Part shown: positions 1 through 8,209 of the stretch, in pieces
How the letters are laid out: each line of letters opens with the position of its first letter
Numbering within the stretch: the first letter of the stretch is position 1
Assembly: GCF_000744455.1 (NCBI RefSeq)
Contig: NZ_JQLY01000001.1
Span: 620,001-684,000, forward strand
Length of the DNA stretch: 64,000 nucleotides
Origin: Methanobacterium sp. SMA-27
Lineage (GTDB): Archaea > Methanobacteriota > Methanobacteria > Methanobacteriales > Methanobacteriaceae
Direction: 5' to 3'
The notes under the pieces: generated by a model
The model's input: only the letters and a program-made list of their open reading frames with translations
Database searches by the model: none
What the model was told of the DNA's origin: nothing
Program-made: the position numbers and the translations under genes

Positions 1-44
1 TTAAATTAAATTAAATTAAATTAAATTAAATTAAATTAAATTTA
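1..44. repeat. (TTAAA)n pentanucleotide tandem repeat
   Basis: Eight perfect copies of TTAAA open the window and a partial copy follows. The array probably continues upstream beyond the window edge. It is noncoding and lies about 55 bases before the first small gene. Such simple repeats can change length by slippage. Confidence 0.9.
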
Positions 45-98
45 GATTTGTTTTAGTTATTAGATTGTGATTAATGTACCAACCGTAGAGGTGAAAAT

Positions 99-185
99 AT
101 GAATGGAGGCAGACCCAGTCTGTTATATATTATAGTAGTTATAATTGTGTTAATTATCCTTTTAAGATTATTAGGAATATTCTAA
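99..185 (+). CDS. 28-aa single-helix membrane peptide
   Basis: This small ORF has a strong ribosome binding site (GAGGTG, about 5 bases before ATG). After a polar start (MNGGRPS) it is one continuous hydrophobic segment of about 17 residues ending in LLRLLGIF. A near relative lies at 1173-1262, with a polar start, a hydrophobic core and the ending LLKILGLY. The shared layout and the good RBS argue that both are real. It precedes a PRC-barrel gene and a DUF5518-like membrane protein, so a role in the membrane or stress response is inferred. No function is recognised. Confidence 0.65.
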   Translation: MNGGRPSLLYIIVVIIVLIILLRLLGIF

Positions 186-206
186 ACTGATAATACGGAC
201 TTAAAT

Positions 207-226
207 CAATTATAGAGAAATAATTG
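207..226. promoter_or_regulatory. 7-bp inverted repeat upstream of PRC-barrel gene
   Basis: CAATTAT and ATAATTG flank a 6-base spacer, forming a perfect dyad 38 bases before the ATG of the PRC-barrel gene. It could be an operator or a weak RNA hairpin. No regulator can be assigned from sequence. Confidence 0.4.
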
Positions 227-263
227 GATTATCTAGATAAGTGAATTTGGAGAGTGGAAAAGT

Positions 264-503
264 ATGAAAATATCTGATGAATTGATTGGTAAGGATGTTA
301 TTGACGAATCTGGAGACCAGATAGGTATCGTAAATGATGTTGAGTGGGATTTTGAAGCGAACAGAGTAATATCTATTCATTTGAAGGAAGCAGGAATATC
401 CGCAAAAATAGGTCTAGGCGATAAAAAAATAGTACCCTATGAAAAAATTGAAGAAATAGGAGATAGTGTTCTAATTAAAGGCAAAATTTTCAAGACCGAA
501 TAA
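264..503 (+). CDS. PRC-barrel domain protein (copy 1)
   Basis: A 79-aa protein formed of a single PRC-barrel fold. It begins MKISDELIGKDVID and then shows the strand pattern GDQIGIVNDVEWD and KKIVPYEKIE typical of archaeal stand-alone PRC-barrel proteins. These are small beta-barrels related to the H-subunit and RimM domains; their role in archaea is unclear and may be scaffolding or protein interaction. The ATG follows GGAGAGTG. A second copy (4338-4577, minus strand) differs at only four residues and is identical over 163 bases of DNA, which suggests recent gene conversion or duplication. Confidence 0.85.
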   Translation: MKISDELIGKDVIDESGDQIGIVNDVEWDFEANRVISIHLKEAGISAKIGLGDKKIVPYEKIEEIGDSVLIKGKIFKTE

Positions 504-539
504 TCCATATAATTTCAGTTCTGAAAATTTAATATATTA

Positions 540-551
540 TTTTTTTTTTTT
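540..551 (+). terminator. T-run terminator
   Basis: A run of twelve T residues lies 36 bases after the PRC-barrel stop and just before the RBS of the next gene. Archaeal intrinsic termination uses such T-tracts, so it probably separates the two transcripts. Confidence 0.5.
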
Positions 552-579
552 ATTAATAAAAAATTTTGAAGGGGATAGA

Positions 580-1116
580 ATGGTAAGTGTTGGAGCTATA
601 GTTGAAGGTTTTATTTTGGCAATTATAATTACTGTTGTTTTGTCAATTTTGGGTGTTGGATCAGTTATTGGATTGCCAGTTGCAATATTTGGTTTTCTAA
701 TCGCAGGTATAATTGTTGGATACATATCTTATGGTGATATTATTGATGGTGTGATTAATGGGGCACTTATGGGTGTTGCTGGTGCAATAATCTTATGGAT
801 ACTAAGCTTATTTAAAGGTCAGATAGCTGCATTCTCTTCACAGTTATCAACCTTTGTCCCATTAAACTCAGCACCAGAATTAATTCTTGTAATAGTCGCA
901 GGCGCAATAGGCGGTTTAATCGGCGCTCTAATATTATTATTAAACCGCAGAAATCGCAGAAACTATGGCGGCCGAAGGGACGGAGATCGAAGAGATGATA
1001 GAAGGGATGATGATAGAAGGGATGATAGGGATAGAAGGGATGATAGGGATAGAAGGGATGATAGGGATAGAAGGGATGATAGGGATAGAAGGGATGATAG
1101 GGATAGAAGAGACTAA
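580..1116 (+). CDS. DUF5518-like membrane protein with Arg/Asp repeat tail
   Basis: A 178-aa protein. Residues 1-125 are Gly-rich hydrophobic helices (about four segments) with the YISYGDIIDGVINGALMG motif, which resembles DUF5518-type membrane proteins of Methanobacteriaceae. Residues from about 127 on are a hydrophilic tail built from DDRDRR repeats encoded by an 18-bp DNA repeat. A second family member without the tail is at 3058-3402, with the matching stretch GGDYINGAIHGALVG. The start ATG follows GAAGGGG. The charged tail presumably lies in the cytoplasm and could bind nucleic acid, lipid head groups or a partner; that is inference. The family assignment is from memory of its pattern. 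Confidence 0.75.
   Translation: MVSVGAIVEGFILAIIITVVLSILGVGSVIGLPVAIFGFLIAGIIVGYISYGDIIDGVINGALMGVAGAIILWILSLFKGQIAAFSSQLSTFVPLNSAPELILVIVAGAIGGLIGALILLLNRRNRRNYGGRRDGDRRDDRRDDDRRDDRDRRDDRDRRDDRDRRDDRDRRDDRDRRD
1021..1110 (+). repeat. Five 18-bp tandem repeats (DDRDRR) in coding sequence
   Basis: The unit GATGATAGGGATAGAAGG occurs four times exactly and a fifth time with one change (final A), in frame with the DUF5518-like gene. Shorter degenerate units lie just upstream at about 980-1020. DNA-level identity implies recent expansion and likely length variation between strains. Confidence 0.95.
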
Positions 1117-1172
1117 AATAGTAACTAATGTGTGAAATAAGTTAAAAAGATGAAATTTAGAGGAGTGATATA

Positions 1173-1262
1173 ATGGATAATAAAGGACAGAGTAGTTGGA
1201 TAGGTCTCATTGTATTCATAATAGTAATAGTGATCTTATTAAAGATATTAGGGTTGTATTAA
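1173..1262 (+). CDS. 29-aa single-helix membrane peptide
   Basis: Small ORF with RBS AGGAGTGA and ATG 5 bases later. A polar start (MDNKGQSSW) is followed by about 16 hydrophobic residues and the ending LLKILGLY. It parallels the 28-aa peptide at 99-185. It lies directly after the DUF5518-like gene and may be co-transcribed with it. Bacterial and archaeal peptides of this size often modulate membrane complexes or respond to stress, but no specific role can be stated. Confidence 0.65.
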   Translation: MDNKGQSSWIGLIVFIIVIVILLKILGLY

Positions 1263-1402
1263 GATTTTTAAGGATATTTTAGGGATAACGAGAGTTATCC
1301 CTTGTTTTTATGCCATAAACATAGAGAAAATTTCAGATATGATGAAAAAAAGTTTAATAAATTTCAGATAAGCTCTTGATTGATAACTAAAAAAGGTATA
1401 AA

Positions 1403-2845
1403 ATGAATAAAAAAATTGATATACTGCTTATAAATCCTTACGATGAGAATGCATTAAAAAATGCACTTGGTTTCATAACCCCGCCCACAAATCTTATGTA
1501 CCTGGCATCATCACTTGAGAAAGAATCTTACTCAGTCAAAATTGTAGATGATGATCTACTTCAAATGGGCTACGAAAAGGTTTCTGAACTGGCAGAAAAA
1601 CTCAATCCACAAATAGTAGGTGTTACCGCTACCACATCTACTATAAAAAGCGCGTTGAAATACGTGGAACTAGTCAAAAACATTCTACCCAATTCATTAA
1701 CTGTAATTGGTGGACCCCATACGACTTTCATGCCATCTGAAACCTTAAAAAGTTCAAAAAATCTGGACGTAGTAGTTATAGGTGAGGGAGAAGAAACAAT
1801 GGTGGATTTGGCCAACCATTCCACAGAAACTATCCAAGATCTTGATGAGGTTAAAGGAATTGTTTACAGGGATTTAAAGAATGGAAATTTAAAAACAACA
1901 CAAAAACGTCCTTTGATAGAGGATCTTGACACATTACCTTTCCCTGCAAGACATCTTGTACCCTTTGATTCATATGGTGCCTCTAAAGAACAAACTGGCG
2001 GAATAATAACCAGCAGAGGTTGTGTGTACAACTGTAACTACTGCTCATCATCACTAATCATGGGCAAAAAGTTCCGCTCCCGCAGTCCAGACAATGTAGT
2101 GGATGAAATAGAGGAATTAATAGACCAATACCATATAAAGGATATAGGATTCATGGATGACACATTCATGCTTAATAAGAGAAGAGCAAATGATATTGCC
2201 GATGAAATCAAAGCCAGAGATTTAGATTTAAGTTTCGTTGCATCATCTAGGGTTGACAGTGTAGACCAGAATTTACTTCAAAATATGAAAAGTGCAGGAT
2301 TAAAAACAATCTACTACGGTGTAGAATCAGGGTCACAACGTATATTAGACGTTATGAAAAAAGGCATAACATTAAAACAAGCAGAAGATGCAGTTAAAAG
2401 TGCAAAAAATGTGGGTCTAGATGTTTTAACTTCATTTATATTAGGATATCCTGGAGAAACCGAAGAAGATATGAATAAAACCATAGATTTCTCTACAAAA
2501 CTAGATTCAGACTACTCACAATATTCTATACTTACACCATTCCCGGGAACACCTATCTACAATGAACTCAAGGAAAAAGATTTAATAGACAATGATGACT
2601 GGGATGAATACACTGTACTTAAACCAGTTTTGAAGTACGATGAAATGGGTTTAAATAAGAAGATGGTTGAAAGAAAACTGGCTATAGCATATTTGAAATA
2701 TTATGCAAGACCCAGTTATCTCATGAACCATCGTCACATGTTCAAGGTTATGTTTAAAACAGTTATGCGAAGTTTTATACTTCCAAAACTAATGGGCGGT
2801 ACTGGTAAAGGTTGGTACCAAAACCTAGACAATTCATCAAAGTAG
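1403..2845 (+). CDS. B12-binding radical SAM protein
   Basis: A 480-aa enzyme with an N-terminal cobalamin-binding Rossmann domain (about 1-140, with [12 protein letters not shown] and VIGEGE patterns). A radical SAM core follows, with the [4Fe-4S] motif CVYNCNYC at C207, C211 and C214. A downstream glycine-rich strand and the SAM-binding region [16 protein letters not shown] fit the family. It is related to the BchE/hopanoid-type class that methylates or rearranges unactivated carbons; the substrate is unknown. A membrane lipid or wall component is plausible from the neighbours but is inference. It is a single gene in its own transcription unit, with a weak RBS (AAAAGGTATAAA). Confidence 0.9.
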   Translation: MNKKIDILLINPYDENALKNALGFITPPTNLMYLASSLEKESYSVKIVDDDLLQMGYEKVSELAEKLNPQIVGVTATTSTIKSALKYVELVKNILPNSLTVIGGPHTTFMPSETLKSSKNLDVVVIGEGEETMVDLANHSTETIQDLDEVKGIVYRDLKNGNLKTTQKRPLIEDLDTLPFPARHLVPFDSYGASKEQTGGIITSRGCVYNCNYCSSSLIMGKKFRSRSPDNVVDEIEELIDQYHIKDIGFMDDTFMLNKRRANDIADEIKARDLDLSFVASSRVDSVDQNLLQNMKSAGLKTIYYGVESGSQRILDVMKKGITLKQAEDAVKSAKNVGLDVLTSFILGYPGETEEDMNKTIDFSTKLDSDYSQYSILTPFPGTPIYNELKEKDLIDNDDWDEYTVLKPVLKYDEMGLNKKMVERKLAIAYLKYYARPSYLMNHRHMFKVMFKTVMRSFILPKLMGGTGKGWYQNLDNSSK

Positions 2846-2893
2846 ACAATATGAATATTATGACATTTAAAAAAACAATTTGGAGGGATTTTT

Positions 2894-3004
2894 ATGAGTG
2901 AAAAAACAGGTGAAATTAAAGGAAAAGCTAAAGAAATGAAAGGAGAATTAAAAGGTAAAGCTAAAGAAGCCGAAGGAAAAATAAAAGGTAAAATTTCCAG
3001 GTAA
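2894..3004 (+). CDS. CsbD-like small stress peptide
   Basis: A 36-aa hydrophilic peptide with alternating Lys/Glu/Gly, including the repeated pattern GKAKE. This matches the short CsbD-like proteins that many bacteria and methanogens induce under stress. RBS GGAGGG lies 7 bases before the ATG. It is followed at 53 bases by the second DUF5518-like gene, probably in one transcript. The function of CsbD-like proteins is not known. Confidence 0.75.
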   Translation: MSEKTGEIKGKAKEMKGELKGKAKEAEGKIKGKISR

Positions 3005-3057
3005 AAAATAGATTAGATTAAAATTAGAGTATATATCAATTTGGAGGTTAGGTTAAT

Positions 3058-3402
3058 ATGGTATATGTAAGATGGAATACTGTAATAATTGGTTTAGTAA
3101 TTGCAATAATACTTGGGTTTGTCCTTGGATTAATAACACCTTCGGGCGCATTCATAGGATTCTTGATCGCAACTATATATGTTGGTTACATGGTTGGCGG
3201 AGACTACATCAATGGAGCTATTCATGGAGCGCTCGTTGGTGTCGTTGCAGCAATAATACTAGGTATACTTGCTTTAATTGGATTTGGAGTTGCAGCAGGG
3301 GTAGCTGTACTAATCACGACCATAATCATTGCTGGAATTATCGGTGCCATAGGTGGAGTAATAGGAGTTTTAATTGGAGGTAGGGGTAGGGGCAGATTTT
3401 AA
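3058..3402 (+). CDS. DUF5518-like membrane protein
   Basis: A 114-aa, very hydrophobic protein with about four membrane helices and the family stretch YMVGGDYINGAIHGALVGV. It matches the membrane part of the protein at 580-1116 but ends in a short GRGRGRF tail instead of the Arg/Asp repeat. RBS GGAGGTTAGGTTA precedes the ATG. It probably shares a transcript with the CsbD-like peptide, which supports an envelope-stress role by inference. Confidence 0.75.
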   Translation: MVYVRWNTVIIGLVIAIILGFVLGLITPSGAFIGFLIATIYVGYMVGGDYINGAIHGALVGVVAAIILGILALIGFGVAAGVAVLITTIIIAGIIGAIGGVIGVLIGGRGRGRF

Positions 3403-3544
3403 ACCTGAATTTAATCTTTAATACTTTTTTTATGGATTAAAATGACACTTTTATAGATATCGAACATTATTATTCAGTTTTGTAAAATAGTAAACTAGAA
3501 AGAAATAAAAATTTAAAAAAAAGATTTTAAGAATGTAATTATGT

Positions 3545-4144
3545 TTACGTTCGTTGCCAGAAATGTTCTTTCTTCATATGGAATTTGTCAGGGAATTGCA
3601 TGATTATTCCATGGGAAAATCCATCGGCCATCATTCTTGCTTGCTTTTCTATTTCATCATAAGTAGATATGTCTGATGTATAATCTTTGGTTATTCTGGC
3701 CACTGCTTCTGCTTTGGTTAGTCTTAAATGGTCGTATAACATATTTTTCATTTCTTTTTCTTCCCAGTAGGGGTTTAGCATGTTTAAAGTGGCTGCAATT
3801 TCATCTGCATTTTTGTACCATCTTTTTTCAGCATCATCGGCTTGTGTATTATCCTCTGCGACTGCTGCTTGCACCAGCTCTGCAGCTGTTGTAAGGTGTT
3901 CGGTCATTAATTCATCGAATTTAGTTGCAGCTTCTTTACCATAAAACATTCTACACACTTCGGCCATGTCTTTGGTGTTTCTTAACAACCGATTTTCAGT
4001 TGCGATAGTCTCTGTTGGGTCTTTGATGTCCACTAAACTTATTATAGTTAGTCTGGTCCAGGCAACATGTTCTTCCCAGAGTCCCATCCATTTTTTATCT
4101 AAATCTCTTTCATGCATCGTATCCATATTTTCTTCCATTGCCAT
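3545..4144 (-). CDS. Conserved helical protein of unknown function
   Basis: A 199-aa soluble, probably all-helical protein. Its recognisable stretch is LWEEHVAWTR, followed by NRLLRNTKDMAEV and LMTEHLTTAAELVQAA. Proteins with this LW-x2-H-x2-WTR pattern occur in several bacteria and methanogens and are sometimes labelled acetylglutamate kinase; I see no kinase signature here. The conserved His, Asp and Glu residues in paired helices could suggest a ligand- or metal-binding four-helix bundle, but that is a guess. RBS GGTGAT lies 5 bases before the ATG. It is monocistronic. Confidence 0.55.
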   Translation of the reverse strand: MAMEENMDTMHERDLDKKWMGLWEEHVAWTRLTIISLVDIKDPTETIATENRLLRNTKDMAEVCRMFYGKEAATKFDELMTEHLTTAAELVQAAVAEDNTQADDAEKRWYKNADEIAATLNMLNPYWEEKEMKNMLYDHLRLTKAEAVARITKDYTSDISTYDEIEKQARMMADGFSHGIIMQFPDKFHMKKEHFWQRT

Positions 4145-4337
4145 CTTATATCACCAGTTTATCTAAATAATATATTAATCAAAATTTAATACCATATCCT
4201 AATTCCATCTAATATTCCTTAATTAACACTTTGAATACCAAATAATTTGTCAAATATTTTTTCAACTCGTTGTAATTCGACTTAAATTTAGTACAAAAAA
4301 ATAAGGTGTTAAAAGGACTTAAATAAAATATGCCCCT

Positions 4338-4577
4338 TTATTCGTTCTTGAAAATTCTGCCTTTAATTAGAACAGTGTCACCGATGGCTTCAATCTTTTC
4401 ATAAGGTACTATCTTTTTATCGCCTAGACCTATTTTTGCGGATATTCCTGCTTCCTTCAAATGAATAGATATTACTCTGTTCGCTTCAAAATCCCACTCA
4501 ACATCATTTACGATACCTATCTGGTCTCCAGATTCGTCAATAACATCCTTACCAATCAATTCATCAGATATTTTCAA
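4338..4577 (-). CDS. PRC-barrel domain protein (copy 2, TTG start)
   Basis: A 79-aa near-duplicate of the protein at 264-503; only four residues differ (E to A, S to T, K to R, T to N), all near the C-terminus. The start codon is TTG where copy 1 has ATG, and the shared GGAGAGTG RBS lies upstream. The two genes form an inverted pair about 3.8 kb apart. Their DNA is identical over 163 bases including third codon positions and then diverges. A weaker start codon suggests lower expression than copy 1. Confidence 0.85.
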   Translation of the reverse strand: MKISDELIGKDVIDESGDQIGIVNDVEWDFEANRVISIHLKEAGISAKIGLGDKKIVPYEKIEAIGDTVLIKGRIFKNE

Positions 4578-4807
4578 TTTTTTACACTCTCCAAAACAAT
4601 ATTTAAAATCTCAATTTCATCTAAATTGGGTCTAATTCACCGTATTATATTATGTAAATCTATATACTTAAAAATTTCTATTAATTTTATTCTCATATGC
4701 ACTCTAATCTAAACAGGTTCTGTTAACTTACTGTGTATGCGGTTTTGTCTTCCAAAATTTTATATGAAATAATAATAAATTATTATTAATAATAATGGAG
4801 GGATATA

Positions 4808-4942
4808 ATGAGCCATGTAAAATATAAATTCGAAATAGAAAATGTGAATGATATTATTCTATTAGATATGAAAGAGCAAGTTGAAAAAGCATTTAAGAAA
4901 ATATTCTCAGATATCGTTGGAAAATTAACGAAATGGATATAG
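4808..4942 (+). CDS. 44-aa small protein, overlaps next ORF
   Basis: Starts at an ATG with RBS GGAGG (9-bp spacing) downstream of an AT-only palindromic stretch (about 4768-4796). The product starts MSHVKYKFEIENVND and continues with a charged helical segment. Its 3' end overlaps the ATG of the next 44-aa ORF by 10 bases in another frame, as in translationally coupled genes. No family recognised. Either both are small genes or one older gene was split by a frameshift. Confidence 0.5.
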   Translation: MSHVKYKFEIENVNDIILLDMKEQVEKAFKKIFSDIVGKLTKWI

Positions 4943-5067
4943 AGGAATTAAAAATCTATAAAGAAACACTAAACTCATTAACTATAAGAAACAGCCCAAA
5001 TTATATCTCAATTAAATACTTAATAAATAAAATAAATTATATTCTTAACATTCTTGAAGAAGAATAA
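4933..5067 (+). CDS. 44-aa small protein, overlaps previous ORF
   Basis: The ORF begins MDIEELKIYKETLNSL and ends ILNILEEE. It is helical and charged, and overlaps the end of the preceding 44-aa ORF. No separate RBS is visible, so translation would rely on coupling. The helical Leu/Ile/Glu pattern could form a coiled coil. No homolog recognised. Confidence 0.4.
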   Translation: MDIEELKIYKETLNSLTIRNSPNYISIKYLINKINYILNILEEE

Positions 5068-5083
5068 CCTAATTTTTTTTAAA

Positions 5084-5230
5084 TTATGGGCATTTATCTC
5101 TTATAAAATCAAGTAATTCCTTAATGGTCTTTGGATTTGTATCAAATTGATACTTAATTTCACCAAAACTAATTTCATCATCTGTGGAACTTACTGAATA
5201 AACATCTTTAATAATTTGGGGAGAATTTAG
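5084..5230 (-). pseudogene. C-terminal remnant of an unidentified protein
   Basis: The minus-strand reading frame ends in a protein-like stretch (GLNSPQIIKDVYSV then KTIKELLDFIRDKCP) that resembles the tail of a nucleotide-sugar or NAD-dependent epimerase-type protein. There is no credible N-terminal part, and the frame runs antiparallel into the truncated kinase. It may be a gene end left after a deletion. The identification is weak. Confidence 0.25.
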
Positions 5231-5675
5231 TCCCATAAATTTTGAAAAAATTTTAGAAGAGACATTAATAAACTTGAAAGTCTCTATAGCTGAAAATAAT
5301 GCGGTTATCACTCATGATCCTTTACCAACTATTTATGGTGACGAGAATTTAATGGTTGAGCTGTTCCAAAACCTTATATATAACGCCATTAAATATCGCA
5401 GTCATGAGACTCCCCAAATCCATATATCCTCCAAAAAAGAACAAAATCAATACATTTTCTCAGTAAAGGATAACGGAATTGGAATAGACCCAAAACACCT
5501 AGAACGCATCTTTACAATCTTCCAACGTCTGCACGGAAATGATGAGTATGAAGGAACAGGAATAGGACTATCCATAGCTCAAAAAATCATAGAAAGACAC
5601 AATGGACGAATATGGGTAGAATCCCAACTCGGAAAAGGAACAACATTCTACTTTACAATACCGATCAATGAATAA
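5202..5675 (+). pseudogene. Truncated sensor histidine kinase (HATPase part only)
   Basis: The open frame runs from about 5202, with no good start codon, to 5675. It encodes the end of a dimerisation region, then a complete HATPase_c domain: N-box NLIYNAIKY, G1 box DNGIGID, F-box IFQRL, G2 box GTGIGLSIA, and the ending GTTFYFTIPI. Sensor, HisKA and phospho-His are missing, so it cannot act as a normal kinase. Upstream DNA switches abruptly to an unrelated minus-strand frame, which indicates a deletion or rearrangement. A short protein from TTG at 5274 is possible but would lack the phosphoacceptor. Confidence 0.7.
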
Positions 5676-5797
5676 CTTTTGAATTATTTCTAGTTTTTAA
5701 AATTATATTTAATTTTGTTCTCATAAGCTCTATCTCAATAGGGATATACTCTGGTTTTCATAGTTTACTTCCAATAGAATGAAGGATTAATGAGTAT

Positions 5798-5992
5798 ATG
5801 AGAGTAAGTGAAGGAGTACCTAAAGGAAGAATTGTAGAAATGTATAACCCTGAAATGTTTAAGGAACATGAATAAGTCACTGTATTTACAAGGGCCGAAT
5901 TCAGTAGATTTTATAATTCAATGCAGCAGCAAATAGACTATAAACAATATAGACTGATAGATTATAGAATACAATTTGTTAATTTTACATAA
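5798..5992 (+). pseudogene. Possible decayed small ORF with in-frame stop
   Basis: An ATG at 5798 opens 25 codons (MRVSEGVPKGRIVEMYNP and on). After a TAA at 5873 the same frame continues open for 38 more codons (TVFTRAEFSRFYNSM and on). Composition looks coding rather than random, so this may be a gene with a nonsense mutation. It lies in the 356-base gap after the kinase remnant; nothing else is seen in that gap. Confidence 0.25.
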
Positions 5993-6031
5993 AAATATTT
6001 AGTAAGAAAATAAAGTATTAATGGTGATAAA

Positions 6032-6295
6032 ATGAGTGAAGAAACAATTAAAAAAATAAAAGATCCGACCATGCTCTTAATATGGGAAATAAATGGAAGA
6101 ATAGCAGTTGCTAATAGATCAATTAGAAATGGTAGATCGATTGGTAAAAACAATATTAAAATGTTTGATATTGATAAAAAATCTTTAATGGAAATTGAAG
6201 AAGAACTCAAAGACGTCTCTAATCAATCATTAAGAATCTGGGCAACGAATCTGCGTGAAAAATTAGAAATCCTTTTAGGAGAAAATGAGGATTAA
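6032..6295 (+). CDS. Hypothetical 87-aa protein
   Basis: A soluble, basic-then-acidic helical protein beginning MSEETIKKIKDPTMLLIWE, with the polar stretch GRIAVANRSIRNGRSIG in the middle and a helical Glu-rich end. RBS GGTGAT lies 5 bases before the ATG. No family recognised. Two AGGACCTAAAAAATT-like direct repeats (about 6311-6347) follow the stop codon. Confidence 0.6.
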   Translation: MSEETIKKIKDPTMLLIWEINGRIAVANRSIRNGRSIGKNNIKMFDIDKKSLMEIEEELKDVSNQSLRIWATNLREKLEILLGENED

Positions 6296-6383
6296 TTCTA
6301 TAAATGAAAAAAATTAGGACCTAAAAAATTAAGTTAGGATCCTAAAAAATTATTTTTGTATTCTGATTTTACAAAGAAATTTT

Positions 6384-6438
6384 TTGTTCATTTGAAAGAA
6401 CAATAGCTTATAAAGGGTTGTTCAGTAGAAAGAACAAC
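6384..6438 (+). promoter_or_regulatory. Promoter with twin palindromic operators flanking a TATA box
   Basis: Two palindromes of the same form, TTGTTC-N8-GAACAA, lie at 6384-6403 and 6417-6438; the second extends to GTTGTTC/GAACAAC. Their spacers are similar (ATTTGAAA and AGTAGAAA). Between them is TTATAAAG (6408-6415), a good archaeal TATA box. A protein bound to both sites would cover the TFB recognition element and the expected transcription start. The arrangement reads as a repressed promoter driving the zinc-ribbon ORF at 6557. The regulator is not identifiable here. Confidence 0.6.
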
Positions 6439-6556
6439 AATTATTTATTTACTATAAAAATATTTTAGTATGAAAAATTAATATATCAATTGTTATATTA
6501 ATTGAATTTAATAAATGATTCAATATATAAAAAAAAAGGATAGGAGTCAATAATAA

Positions 6557-6690
6557 TTGAAAGAATCGAAAAAATGTCCTAATTGTGGTTTGAAGGCCTA
6601 ATGGGATGCTGGGGAGCAATGGGATGCACTGAAATGAACTGTAAGTGTCCTAATTGTAAATTTACATTTGGTAACCTAAAAGAAAAGTAA
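6557..6690 (+). pseudogene. Frameshifted small zinc-ribbon gene
   Basis: A TTG start with RBS GGAG encodes KESKKCPNCG, then reaches a stop (TAA at 6584). A one-base frame change right after CPNCG restores a 34-codon frame, FEGLMGCWGAMGCTEMNC, then KCPNCKFTFGNLKEK and a stop. The two CPNC knuckles would then form one zinc ribbon of about 44 aa. This is either a real frameshift mutation, programmed frameshifting or a sequencing error. It lies downstream of the twin-operator promoter. Confidence 0.55.
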
Positions 6691-7333
6691 ATAAATGATT
6701 TCTAAAAATAATCTAGAATTTTTTTCCTTAAATTTAATAATTTTTTCAAGTTTTTGATTAGTTTAATAAATATTACACTTAAAGTATACATCTTAAATTA
6801 ACTGCACCTATCTTAAATGACATAGTAACTCTATAACTATATGAATGAGTGAAGCTATAAATGATTAAACGCATAACTTTATATATAAAGTCATTTATGT
6901 AGAGTAAGATCTAACTGATACAAATGCATTGAGAAAGTAAGTATGCAGGCAAGATACTATTTTAAAGTCAATAGTTTATATAATATCTTTCGTAATAATA
7001 GCTTAAGTCACCAACTAATCTTTTAAATTACTTGAAAATCTTTTTAACAACATTAAATACTTATTTTATTATAAAAATCACAAATTTAACTCTATAGGCA
7101 TGTTAATGATTCACTAACAAAAATGAATGTTTGTAAAAAATATTCTCCTGTTATCCAAATCAAGTAATTAATGTCCTAAAAAATTTTTCCAAAAATATTT
7201 TGTTATATACAACTACAATACGAAGGGGTTTTAAATAAAAACAAGGATTTTGTAACTTTTTTCACATCAACTGATTTACAATCCCAAAAAAACAAATAGG
7301 GTTATTAACATATAATATTATTGGTTATTCATA
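6691..7333. other. AT-rich intergenic region
   Basis: No credible gene on either strand. It contains a perfect 16-bp palindrome ACTTTATATATAAAGT at 6876-6891 with TATA character, and scattered T-tracts. It may hold the promoter of the receiver-PAS gene at 7334; otherwise nothing recognisable. Confidence 0.5.
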
Positions 7334-8083
<750 letters not shown>

Positions 8084-8209
8084 AAATCAATATTTTTTAT
8101 AAAAACAACTATTTTGTTTAAATGTAATATTATTTTCACTAAAAGTATCTATTTACAACTCTTCATATAATTATCGTATAATAACTGATAAAAATCCATA
8201 TGATTTAAA

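Noticed and set aside
3072..3383. A 103-aa plus-strand ORF in a second frame over the DUF5518-like gene
   Set aside because: It overlaps the real membrane protein, has a biased Cys/Trp/Asn composition and no RBS.
6876..6891. 16-bp palindrome ACTTTATATATAAAGT as an operator
   Set aside because: AT-only palindromes arise easily in this DNA, and no gene starts close downstream. Kept only as a note.
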